Part shown: positions 47,874 to 58,000 of the stretch, one piece after another
Layout of the letters: each line of letters begins with the position of its first letter
How positions within the stretch are numbered: position 1 is the first letter of the stretch
Assembly (NCBI RefSeq): GCF_030463565.1
Contig: NC_134646.1
Location: forward strand, 44,139,240 to 44,203,239
From: Pelecanus crispus
Lineage: Eukaryota > Chordata > Aves > Pelecaniformes > Pelecanidae
Reading direction: 5' to 3'
DNA: 64,000 bases
Notes under the pieces: generated by a model
Databases searched by the model: none
What the model saw: the letters and a program-made list of their open reading frames with translations, nothing else
What the model was told of the DNA's origin: nothing
Translations under genes and position numbers: made by a program

Positions 47874-48204
47874 GAATCTATTAAATATGAATCAGTTACT
47901 ATCTCACATAACTAATTACCTTTTTAATGTGATTTTATAGAATTAATTCATAATCCTCTGCAAGTAAGGGAGGATTAGCAAATGTTTACAACTAGATGAA
48001 GGGTTTAAACAAAGTGGTTCCTTTATGATCCAACATGCATAGAAGATAATTTTCAAATATAACTTTCACTGCCGTTACCTTGAGATTTCCTTTTTCCTTT
48101 ACTAGTAGATAACTGGAATAATAATATTAAAATTTTATTTAAAAAAATGCAGGGTTTTAAAAATAATAGGAAGAAAGCAACTATAATTATTAGATTGCTT
48201 TTGA

Positions 48205-48227
48205 TTTTTTTTTTTTTTTTTTTTTTT
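48205..48227. repeat. Poly-T tract (23 T)
   Basis: Twenty-three T residues followed by GTT and seven C within the CLCN3 3' UTR. Confidence 0.9.
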
Positions 48228-49695
48228 GTTCCCCCCCAAGTATATAGAGGTGTAAATGACATGTAGCCACAGAAGATGAGCAGCAGGGCAGAATCAAATC
48301 CAGTACTTGAAACTTTGGCAGGACTTTAAAATTCAGCAGCAACAGACACGCCAGCAGGTGAACTGACAGATCCCTAATTTCTTTACTTTCTTCTTTCCAG
48401 CCATGAGATTAATTTGTTTCATGTTCATTTTATCAAACCACCGCCACCACAGACACATGCAGAGGGAAAAAGGCAGTATGCTGTAAGCCTAAAGTTGGCT
48501 TACAAAAATCATGCTTTATACTATGGGGTGAGGTAAAATGTCCTTAACAATTATGCCTACAAGACTGCAAAAAGATAAAGGGTAAAAGCCTAAAATAATA
48601 ATCCTAGATATCTCTGAGGCATTCATCACAGTTACCTCAAACATCTTTATTCACAAAGTACTCAGTATGATTTTACCTGAAGTCCAATACCATACTGAAA
48701 CGGCAGTCTGGTACTCTTGGCAAGCTCCAAAATAATGCCTGTGCTCAAGTGCTCTGCTGAATTTTTACTTATTTTTCCCGAGTATAAAACTGCCACCTAC
48801 ATCTCATCATCTCATCTCTTGCAGCAACTGGAACCAGCAGAAAGTGAAAGGTGCCAGTGGGCTCATGGTGATCAGCCCCTGTATTAAAAATGGGTTTGGA
48901 ACTGAAACAGAGAATCAGGGTGCGTTAAAATGGGAGCATGCAGCAACGAGCTGTATTCTTCCACGTGAAATCAGTGCTAGTGGTTCAAAGTGTGTTCTGT
49001 TACATTGCGTAAGCCTGAAGAAACTTTCACAAAGAGCAGGATTTGGCCCGATTATGGAAGGCAGCTCTGGAAGTTGTCTGTGATGCTGGTTTCCGTTGTC
49101 TTAATTTTTTTCTACAGTGGAAGAATATAAATGCACTACACGTATTAAGAATTGCTTTAAATCAGTTTGAAACCTCTGCCATTTCTGATGTTCTCACAAA
49201 ACACTGCTGTGTGTACTGTATTAACTTGCACCTGATTCTACAGACTGTACTGTCTGAATTAAAATACAGTTCACACCCCTGCTGTGTTTTATAATTTCAG
49301 GATGGATCCCGAGTGCCGCATATGAATTGTGCATCTCTGTTTGCTCTTCTTACCTGCTAAGCTTTCCCTGTTGCCATTTAAAGTGGGTTCTGGTAATGAA
49401 GTACGTGTGCCTGTGCTGTGCAACAAAAATTTTCTAACGTAAAACTTCCAGCGCCTTACTCAAGAAAAAAAAAAAAAAATGGTGGATGGGAGGGGGAAAG
49501 TGTCAGCGTGTTTTGTTTTGTTTTTTTTTTTAAATCATTCAGTTTCTGGTTCATGAAGAATGCATTCTTTGTTAATCTGTGACATTGCCTAGAGCTGTAT
49601 TTAATATTGATCTTAATGTTTTTATTTATACTAGTGTGGTAGAGCTGCATATCATTACGGTAAAAATTCTGATTACTGTGATGATTTAATCAAAC

Positions 49696-49701
49696 ATTAA
49701 A
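49696..49701 (+). terminator. CLCN3: Likely distal poly(A) signal of CLCN3
   Basis: ATTAAA is followed within 10-35 bases by TTGTATG and TGTTCTGTTGTGTTTTC, a good GU/U-rich downstream element. It lies about 2.9 kb from the stop, consistent with a long CLCN3 3' UTR. Confidence 0.6.
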
Positions 49702-49720
49702 AACTTCTGTTGTATGACCA

Positions 49721-51027
49721 TTTATTGTTCTGTTGTGTTTTCTCATTGTTTTTACAAACAATATGTGTGTTTATTTTTTAATTTATTTTCCCTGAGAGAA
49801 GACTAACAGCTAAGAATTTTACACACAAAACTAGTGAGCAGGTAACAAGGAAAAAAATGAGTTTTAGAAGATGATGCAGTTTTTGTATTGCCTAGGATTT
49901 TGCTGCAAATCAGTAGCCAAATAAACCCAGTCAAACATTAGTTCTCGGGGTTTCGGTTTAGAAATTTTTAAAATTGTTTTAATTATAAAAATATAGAATA
50001 GTTGACTTCCTGATTTAAAAAGAGTTAAAAGTGGATGATGATTTTACTGTCTAAAAGCCAGGATTGCAGAGTTTTTACACAGTACCCTTTTTTTATAGCA
50101 GAGGTACTAAAAATGTAAGTTTGACATCTGTTGATGATGTATATTAATGATGTACAGCACTTCCGTATTTTTTCAGCGTAACAGTTTTCCTTCTCAATTA
50201 AAGGTTAATAGATGAGACTGGAACATTCATACTAAGGTCCCTATTTTTGCAGATTTAAGTTCCTATTTAAACAACAATGCAAAAAGTGAGTACTTTTTTG
50301 TTACTTGTATGACTTACAAGGCATTAACATGAAGGTCTCTTCTGCTTGGAACCTAAAAAGTAAGGGGGAATGAGACTCAATTTTCAAGGAAGCACCTCCT
50401 TTTTATACATAAAAACATCCAATTCTGGTCCCATGAAAAAGTCCCTGTATGCTTGTGCTTATGTTTGAATAAATGGAACATATGTTGCTGAAAGGGGGTG
50501 GGATTGTCAAAGTTACAAAAGTAGATGTGGCATGTGATTCTGAGAACTGAAAATACCTTTTTAAATCAAAAACTCAAGATACACTTTTGAAGCACTCCGA
50601 CTTACACTGTGAATTACTTATCTGTTCGTGCTGGAAGGGACCTCTGGAAGTACAATCGTTTGCTAGAAAGCAGGGACAACTTTGTGATTTGAGCGTGTTG
50701 CTAGTGGTTTATAATCTTCCTTAGCAGTAGTATCATCATCAGTAATGACATGAGCTGCTATGGCAGGCCTGTTGAGTAAGAGCAAATGTTGGTTTCCATT
50801 GGTTTCTGGACTGTTATTTCAAGCACTTCCCCGAGAGTAAAACTCTCTAATTGACAAAATAGAGCAGTGGACCAGTGAACTTGAAAACAATTTGTATCTT
50901 GTACAAAATCACTTCAATTCTATTTTTTAAAAATCTGAATTAGGGAAAACGGGCTGACTTCACCTGACTAATAAGGTAGCAAATCGCAGTGGAATTTCTA
51001 ATTTATCTTGTAATGTCTTAGCTGTTT
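49721..51027. other. Gap between the CLCN3 and HPF1 3' ends
   Basis: About 1.3 kb of AT-rich DNA between the inferred cleavage sites of the two converging genes. One AATAAA occurs at 49920-49925, a possible later CLCN3 end. No gene or mobile element recognised. Confidence 0.55.
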
Positions 51028-51033
51028 TTTAAT
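51028..51033 (-). terminator. HPF1: Candidate poly(A) signal of HPF1
   Basis: TTTAAT on the plus strand is ATTAAA on the minus strand, about 850 bases after the HPF1 stop. It is the best hexamer seen in this stretch, but weak evidence alone. Confidence 0.35.
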
Positions 51034-51491
51034 CCTATTTGTTTCCTGTTAATTCAGCCAGCTCCAGAAGATTGAGACCAGATGTAGCGGTGTGTTACAA
51101 TGCAGAAGGGAAAGCTGCTGTAACTGAGTTGGTTTTTTTACCTTTGTCGTGGGACAGAATGCACAATGCCAGTAAAGACCACCAAGAGCACGGAAATGGA
51201 GTTTGGTAGGTGTAAATAAGCAGCTGGTTGCGACTAGGTGACACCAGACGAGTCCATGACTGAACCACTTGCCCAGTGCATACAGCTTCTCCAAGAAATG
51301 TGAAATAGTAACCCGTCCTTTTTGTGCTGCCTTACAGCAAGTAGCACAGTAACGCTAACCGCTCTAGGTTTACCTTCAGGCTACGAAATGGAGAAGAGCA
51401 CAGAGCGGAGAATAACCCAAACCCTGTGCTTCAGCTTTTCCTCTGCTGAAGCTTGAGCTGCAGCAAGTACCGGGAGCAGGGGAAACACGGT

Positions 51492-51542
51492 GACCCTGCG
51501 CTGCGGGGTGGACCCTGCGCTGCGGGGTGGACCCTGCGCTGC
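51492..51542. repeat. 19-bp tandem repeat, 2.7 copies
   Basis: GACCCTGCGCTGCGGGGTG is repeated at 51492, 51511 and 51530, the third copy partial. The copies are identical, suggesting recent duplication. It lies within the HPF1 3' CpG island. Confidence 0.9.
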
Positions 51543-51881
51543 CCCCCAGCCGCCTCCAGCGCGCACGCCCAAGGCCCCGGCCCCCTGCGGGTTCCGGCCC
51601 CGGCCGGCGGGGCGGGCCCTCGGGGCAGCCAGGCCCAGCCTCACGCGCGCTGCCTCCCGCCCGCCGGTTGCCGCAGCGGCGGCACGTGACACAACACCCT
51701 CCCACCACCACCACCTCCACCCCCAACCCCGGCGCATGCGCGGCGGTCGCGCGCGAGCAGCAGCCGCAGGCACCGCCCCGTTGGCAAATCTTTACTGAGG
51801 GCGGGAACGGCCCCGCCGCGCGCAGCGCCCGCCCCGACAGCGTAGCGTAGCGCAGCCCGCCCGCCCCGCTGCAGCCCCCGC

Positions 51882-52013
51882 TCAGGGCGAGAGCCGGTCC
51901 ACCTCCTCCTGCCGCCGGTCGGCCAAGTGCGACTGGATGATGTCGGCGAAGAGGTTCCTCTTGAGCAGGGTGTACGCCAGGGGCAGCAGCTGGCCCACCG
52001 TCTTGTGGAAGTA
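51882..52013 (-). CDS. HPF1: HPF1 terminal coding exon 8
   Basis: The exon is 44 codons including TGA at 51884-51882, with acceptor TCCCCACAG. It encodes [20 protein letters not shown], then [15 protein letters not shown] and EEVDRLSP, parallel to the human C-terminus. It is strongly GC-rich with C/G at most third positions, unlike the AT-rich exons before it, because it lies in a CpG island. Confidence 0.97.
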   Translation of the reverse strand, partial: YFHKTVGQLLPLAYTLLKRNLFADIIQSHLADRRQEEVDRLSP

Positions 52014-55000
52014 CTGTGGGGAGAGGGAAGACAAGAGCAGCCCGGGGGGTCAGGGCTCGGCTCCGCTTGCACAGCGAGAGCAGCCTGGCCTGGCGGCTTT
52101 GCCGCACGCCCACGCCGCGCCTCCGACCGCCGCAGCACGGCTGGGCCGGGCTGCCCGAGCTGCTGCAGCGAGGGACACAAATCCTTTTAGCAGCGCAAGA
52201 GATGGTGACTAGCGCTAAGGCACGGAGTTGTCCGGCCTGCACTTGAAGTCCCACATCCTGTCACACTCCACAGCTCGAGGGGGATCACGGTGGTACTTAG
52301 AACCATTTAAATGCTTCAAAGGTATAAAAGTCAGAGCGTATTTAGCTTTTGTTATCATTACCATACACGTAAGCCCGTTAAACCTCCTCCCCCTCATAGG
52401 AGAGGCCCGAGTCATTCTCTGTGTCTTAGGCTACAGATAAAGCGTGCTGCTTCTGGCTCTGCACGCAGGGCTCTAGTCGGAACCGGAAAGCAGCTCTAAC
52501 CGTACGCAGACAGGCAAAACCGCTGGGCCCAAACCGTGGTGTTATTTATGTGTAAAGCCATTGTTTTTCCTTTCTGTCTACTACACAAGAAAATGAAGTA
52601 CGGTTTCTATTTTCAGAAAACAGCTGCAAAATTACAGCCATTTCAAATTGCTGCATAAGACAGGTCTCAGGCCATGTCACAATGCTGGAAAGATAATTAT
52701 GCATTGCACAAGTTTGCCAGTGGTTAATCTCAGGTGCTGAGAAGCACGCAGTGTGACAGACAGGTTTGCCTCCACCTACTCAGCCAGCTGGAAGCAACTG
52801 CTTCCTTCACAGCCCTTCCAGGTGTAGGAGGGAATTAAGCAGCTGAACCAGCACAGTCACTGAAGGAAGGGTCCTAAACAAGGATAGCAGAGGAAAATAC
52901 AATGCATTCTCAGATGCTGTAGGGAACTTAGGAGAGCAGGGCAGGAAATCCAAGAGACACATTAGTAATTTAACAGCATATGCACAGAGCAGTGAATTTT
53001 CCTTCGTTTCAGTGGCTAAAGATTTTAACTGGCATCCAGTGCAACTTTTCTGGGCCTACATTTAGTACTGCAAGATTGTCATCTTTCTACACGATGCTTT
53101 GGAGCACCCCTTAGCCAATACTGGTTTTACTGAAAGAAGCTATTTAGCATGGGTGTTTCTATGACCATCCATTCATGTTACACTTATGTTGAAGCTTCTT
53201 TATATGTTATTTCCTAGCCGTGGATTTATTATGGACATGACCCTTTTCATCAATGGAGCAGTGGCTAATACAGAACAAAAAGTGTTAAGAAGAATCTTTA
53301 TGTGTGATTAAGTGCTAGTCAATCAGCTTATTTACAACCTTCTTCATTAACGCAGAACCAGAAAGAGCGATTATTAGAAGCTTAGAGATCCAGCTTAGCT
53401 GGTCTAGGTCGGCAACTGACTGACGTTCCATTTTTTTGGCTGGGGTTACTGCAAACGTCAGTCTGTTTCTCGATCCAGATGAACCGGCATGCTTGCGGCC
53501 ATACAAGTAGCTGGGGGTAGGAGGCTACAGCTATTCAGTGTATCTGGATCAGACATTCTGCGTTTTTAGGAGTTTAATGACAACTCCTTGTATTACGCAC
53601 ACTACACCACACCAGTCAAATGCTGTTTAAATGCTTCTGGATTGCAGGATTGTGCTTTCATACAAGCAATTGTAAGTTCAACATGGAATGATGATGTAAG
53701 CGTGACTTTTTAAGTCTTCACAAATTAAGAATATTCTTGTAGACTTTCATGATACCTAGGGATAATTCTGTGATAGGATTGGGAATAGAGATCTACGACA
53801 CAGAAGAACTCCCAGTCCATGCATAAAATAATGTGTAATTTTGTGAAGTATGATTGTTGGAGTACTCACATGCGATCCATAGCAAAACAGGTCCATTCCC
53901 AGTTCATATCCCATTCCATAGTCACATTCATCATTAGCAAACTGAACAAAGGTGAGCATTTCTTGAATGGGTGCAAAGGCCTTCAGTCTCTCATCGTCAG
54001 TAGGAGCATCAACAATGGCCTTGCAAATTTTTTTGAGATTAGCTGCAAAAAACAAAAGCAGAAATATTTAGACATTTTTAAAAAGAAATTTGATATTGCA
54101 CAGAAGTAGTTTGTGGCAAAACCATACCTGTGTGTCACGCTTACATGAACAATTACTGGGCACACCCTGAACTGCTGGTGAAAAAGTTTCCCCCTTCCCC
54201 TTGCTGCTCATTCTGGCCCCACCCCCATCCGTCTCAGTTCCCCATACAGAGACAAGCATTTGCATGGTGAACTTGCACCACAGAACTGATTCTGGTTAGA
54301 ACAACACTGGGGCAGGATAGGGGGATAAGAAATAAACTCACAAATCCCTGAATGTAGATCAGTTCTTTGGATCTACTTCCTGCATGGCTGTGCCAACACA
54401 AAAGAGAGGGTCATCTAAACTACTACTTCATGAATTATTATTTCAGATTTAGCACGTTTCATTGATTCTCATCTGGTTTGTTTAAAGAAAATACCTTGAG
54501 CTCAACTCTGATGGTTCAGATTTCTGCCTTTTACTCCCACCGCTCATATTCTCAAGTAGGAAATACAAAAGCAGGTTGGGTTTTGCAGAGTTGCTGTGCG
54601 ACTGAAGGTTGTTTACTTAAATAAAGCAGAATAATACAGTAAACAAGATATTTACCATTTGTTTCAGGAAGTTCTCTGTATCCAACATCATTTTTGTCTA
54701 CAGGAACAACTAGGCCTGCTCCATGAAATGCTTTGGTCACCACCTAAATAAAGACACAGGAAATTGAATATAGCACCGTAAGTCAATACTGTGACATAAA
54801 CCCACTCACCTCACTAAACACCACCTGACTGCTGGTGCTCAAACCTAAGACAGTGTCCAGGCTCTAGGACATCAACTTCGTTTTAAAGTATACAGTAGTT
54901 ACTTTTAAGTACTGAAGTTTAAAATAACTGGAAACTCCATTTCAGCCAACTTCTGAAATCTAGGAATCCTTGTAGTCCAGGGACTACATTTGTTTAGCCA

Positions 55001-58000
55001 CTCCCTACCATAATTATTTCTGATCGGTCTGCAAAAAAACTCTATTACTAATCCATATCATCCTTAATGTTCCCATTTCCAAGAGATCCAACCCAACTGT
55101 TTACATGAATCTTCACTCTGAAGCTGTTTTCTCCATGCTCTCCATTTTAGTTTTTAGACTATTTCCCTTACTGGGTTTTTGGGTTTGGGGTTTTTTTTTT
55201 TTTTTTCCTTTAATTGAATGCCAAGCTATGGTTTACAAGAGTGAAGTGTTTTGATTTAATCCTATTATTTGGAACACACTTATATTAATCTTCCCTCTCC
55301 TGAAGTTTTATAGAGCAAGCTGATTAGCTCTGGAAATTCCTAAATGAAGCATCTTTACTGACTAGGAGGAAAAAATAAAAAATATTTAAAAAAAACCAGG
55401 CAAGTAAATGAAAAGAGTTTAACAGAACTTAGTTCTCTCCAGGGGAAAGTCATACTTTCTTATCTCTCTGTTTCATCTTCATGGTTTTTTGTTCCAGAGA
55501 ATAACCCAGTTCTTTTGCTGTTCCTGTTAGTTTTTCATCTATATCTTTCAGAATAGCATTTTTCTTTTTATCGGTCACTTCTTTAAGTTTTTTTGACAAA
55601 AATAATCTGCAAACAGAAGAAACATGTCTTAAAAGAGCTTAACAGAAAACAAACAAGTGAGTAACATTCTAATCACTAACCCTCCAAATCTCATAGTGAA
55701 GATTAGCAGTCATGGGTTTATTTATACACACAGACTTGGGAATGCAAGCCTCTTAACAACAAGAAAAAAAAAAGTCTGGCACAGACAGCACTTTGGCATT
55801 TCCTATCTGTATTTGCATTACAATACCGTTTATGCAATCTGCAGGTGCTGAAGATTCTCCTGGACTCAGTAGCTGTTCATCTTTCTATCTTAAGAATTGA
55901 GTTTGCTGCTTCAGTGCTATATACACTATTTGTCATCCAAGTCATGCACATAAATACATATTTATGAGTTTCATCATGGTGCTTTCAAAACAAATGTCCT
56001 CGTTTAACTCTGCACTACACGGGGGTTCTTTTGCAGAAGCTTTTCTTCAGTATGCTTTCACTTACTGACACGCTTCTGTCCTTACAGAGCTTTCTATTTT
56101 TAACTGACAGGTCATGAAATCTGTTGTTTACATTCACGATGCAGGACTATGTAAAGCTTCATGAATCATATTGAATTATATATCCATATAAATGTTATCG
56201 TGCCCCAGGTCAGAAGTGGTACTTCTTGTAGTTTTATATACAAAAATAATGTACTTCCGTGTAGGGAAAACCAAGATCTAGATGCTACTCATTGAGTACG
56301 ATATTCAGATTTCCTTCACTAGTGTTTGAGATGCCCTTTCTTATGATGTATTTTAACATACCCACTGGGCATTTTTTTGTTTCCCTATAGAGACTATCCC
56401 TTCCAATGTATTTAAAGAATGAGATAATTAACACTTATCTATTGAGATAATTAACACTTATCTACTTTACCTGTAAATGGAAAACACTGTCAAGAAGCCT
56501 ATTAAGGCTTTTGAGAGTACCATTAAACTTGCTAGCAGGAACAAAAAAAACGAGGGTTTCTTGAGAAAGAAAGATACAAAAGTTAGCTGCATTATTCCAC
56601 ATCGTATCTCCCAATGAATAGTTTCTCTTCTACTCTACTTATTTATAAATAGATGTAAACATGAACCTTACTTGACTGCGGCAAAGACATTATCACCAAC
56701 TTGTGAAATCACACAGCCCTTCTTAGCTTCATTGACACCAACCCACACTGGAAGCTCCTCTGGCACATCCCTATTTATGAAAAAGTACACACAAATAGTT
56801 GAGCCGTGTCCATTTTTTCTATTTCAAAGTAAAATTAATTTGCCTCCTCACCATACTGCCATCTCCTTCAGAAACCTAACAAGAAACACCCTTAGATCTA
56901 AAGCTCTAAAATCTTACAGCATGGCTTCGAAAGGAGCTTGTATCAATACATGCAGAGAGAATACACATTCCCTTTATTTCATAGGGATTGACTACTTCTT
57001 CTAAGGATCAGGGCAAAACTTAAAGATTAATAAGTGAAGGTGCTCTGGAGGGTTGGGAGAGGTAGTTCAATAAATATTTAAATCTAGTCTTCAATATCTT
57101 TGATTGTTTTTAATAAAAGATATCAACCCATGTATTAATATCCAATCACAGAAGAGAAAGCTTTTTGTTTGGTGATAGTGCACAGTTCTCAAATCCTGTC
57201 TTGTAGAAAACAGAGGAGAAAAAGCTACACATAATTATAGTCCAGCAAGAGCATATATTAAATAAAATACCTGAAATATCCCATGTGATACTGTGTTTTG
57301 CTATCCCCGACAAGTATAGTCTGGAATTCTGGGGGATCATAGAAGAATCTCCAATGAAGATTGAAGTCCAGATCTGTTGATTTTGCTTTTTTGTGTTTTC
57401 CAGCGAGAATATCATATGGTCCAACCAGCGTAAGTCCAACACTTGACACAAGTGCCTCTGAAAAGCAAAGCATGAACTGGTTTACTTTCTGGTGAGTGCA
57501 TAAATGAAGGTATCAAAAGCTTCCATGAATCCAAACCACTCAAACATTGTTTAACAGAAAAGGAAAGCTGAAATGTTCTTTTATTCAGATAGCTTTTATT
57601 CAAGAGTTCAGTTATTACACTTCTCATAAGAACTAGTGGTCAATGGCTCAATATCCAGATGAAGACCGGTGACAAGTGGAGTCCCTCAGGGGTCCGTGTT
57701 GGGACCAGCACTGTTTAACATCTTCATCAATGACATAGACAGTGGGATGGAGTGCACCCTCAGCAAGTTTGCAGATGACACCAAGCTGAGTGGTGCAGTG
57801 GACACACCTGAGGGACGGGATGCCATCCAGAAGGACTCAGACAAGCTTAAGAAGTGGGCCCATGTGGACCTCATGAGGTTCAACAAGGCCAAGTGCAAGG
57901 TCCTGCACCTGGGACAGGGCAGCCCCCAATATGAATACAGGCTGGGGGATGAAGGGATTGAGAGCAGCTCTGCGGAGAAGGACTTGGGGGTGCTGGTGGA

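Larger units (their letters stand above)
46794..49720 (+). other. CLCN3: CLCN3 3' UTR
   Basis: No coding features follow the second stop codon. AT-rich, with a 23-T run at 48205-48227 and several hexamers. The extent of about 2.9 kb is inferred from the ATTAAA at 49696 and the GT-rich sequence just after it. Confidence 0.6.
51028..51881 (-). other. HPF1: Probable HPF1 3' UTR
   Basis: Non-coding sequence follows the HPF1 stop. The first part is very GC-rich (a CpG island with a 19-bp tandem repeat), then it turns AT-rich. The end is inferred from an ATTAAA on the minus strand. Confidence 0.5.
51480..52200. promoter_or_regulatory. CpG island over the HPF1 3' end, with promoter-like motifs
   Basis: CpG-dense, GC-rich DNA covers the HPF1 3' UTR start, the last coding exon and the adjacent intron. 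It contains a perfect NRF1-type palindrome GCGCATGCGC (51732-51741) and an E-box CACGTG (51683-51688). Such motifs are typical of active CpG-island promoters. No first exon of another gene could be recognised on either strand, so its role is open. Confidence 0.5.

Noticed and set aside
51376..52254. Minus-strand ORFs of 292 and 179 codons at the HPF1 3' end
   Set aside because: They run through the HPF1 intron/exon 8 in other frames. The true frame is fixed by the acceptor at 52013 and the match [14 protein letters not shown].
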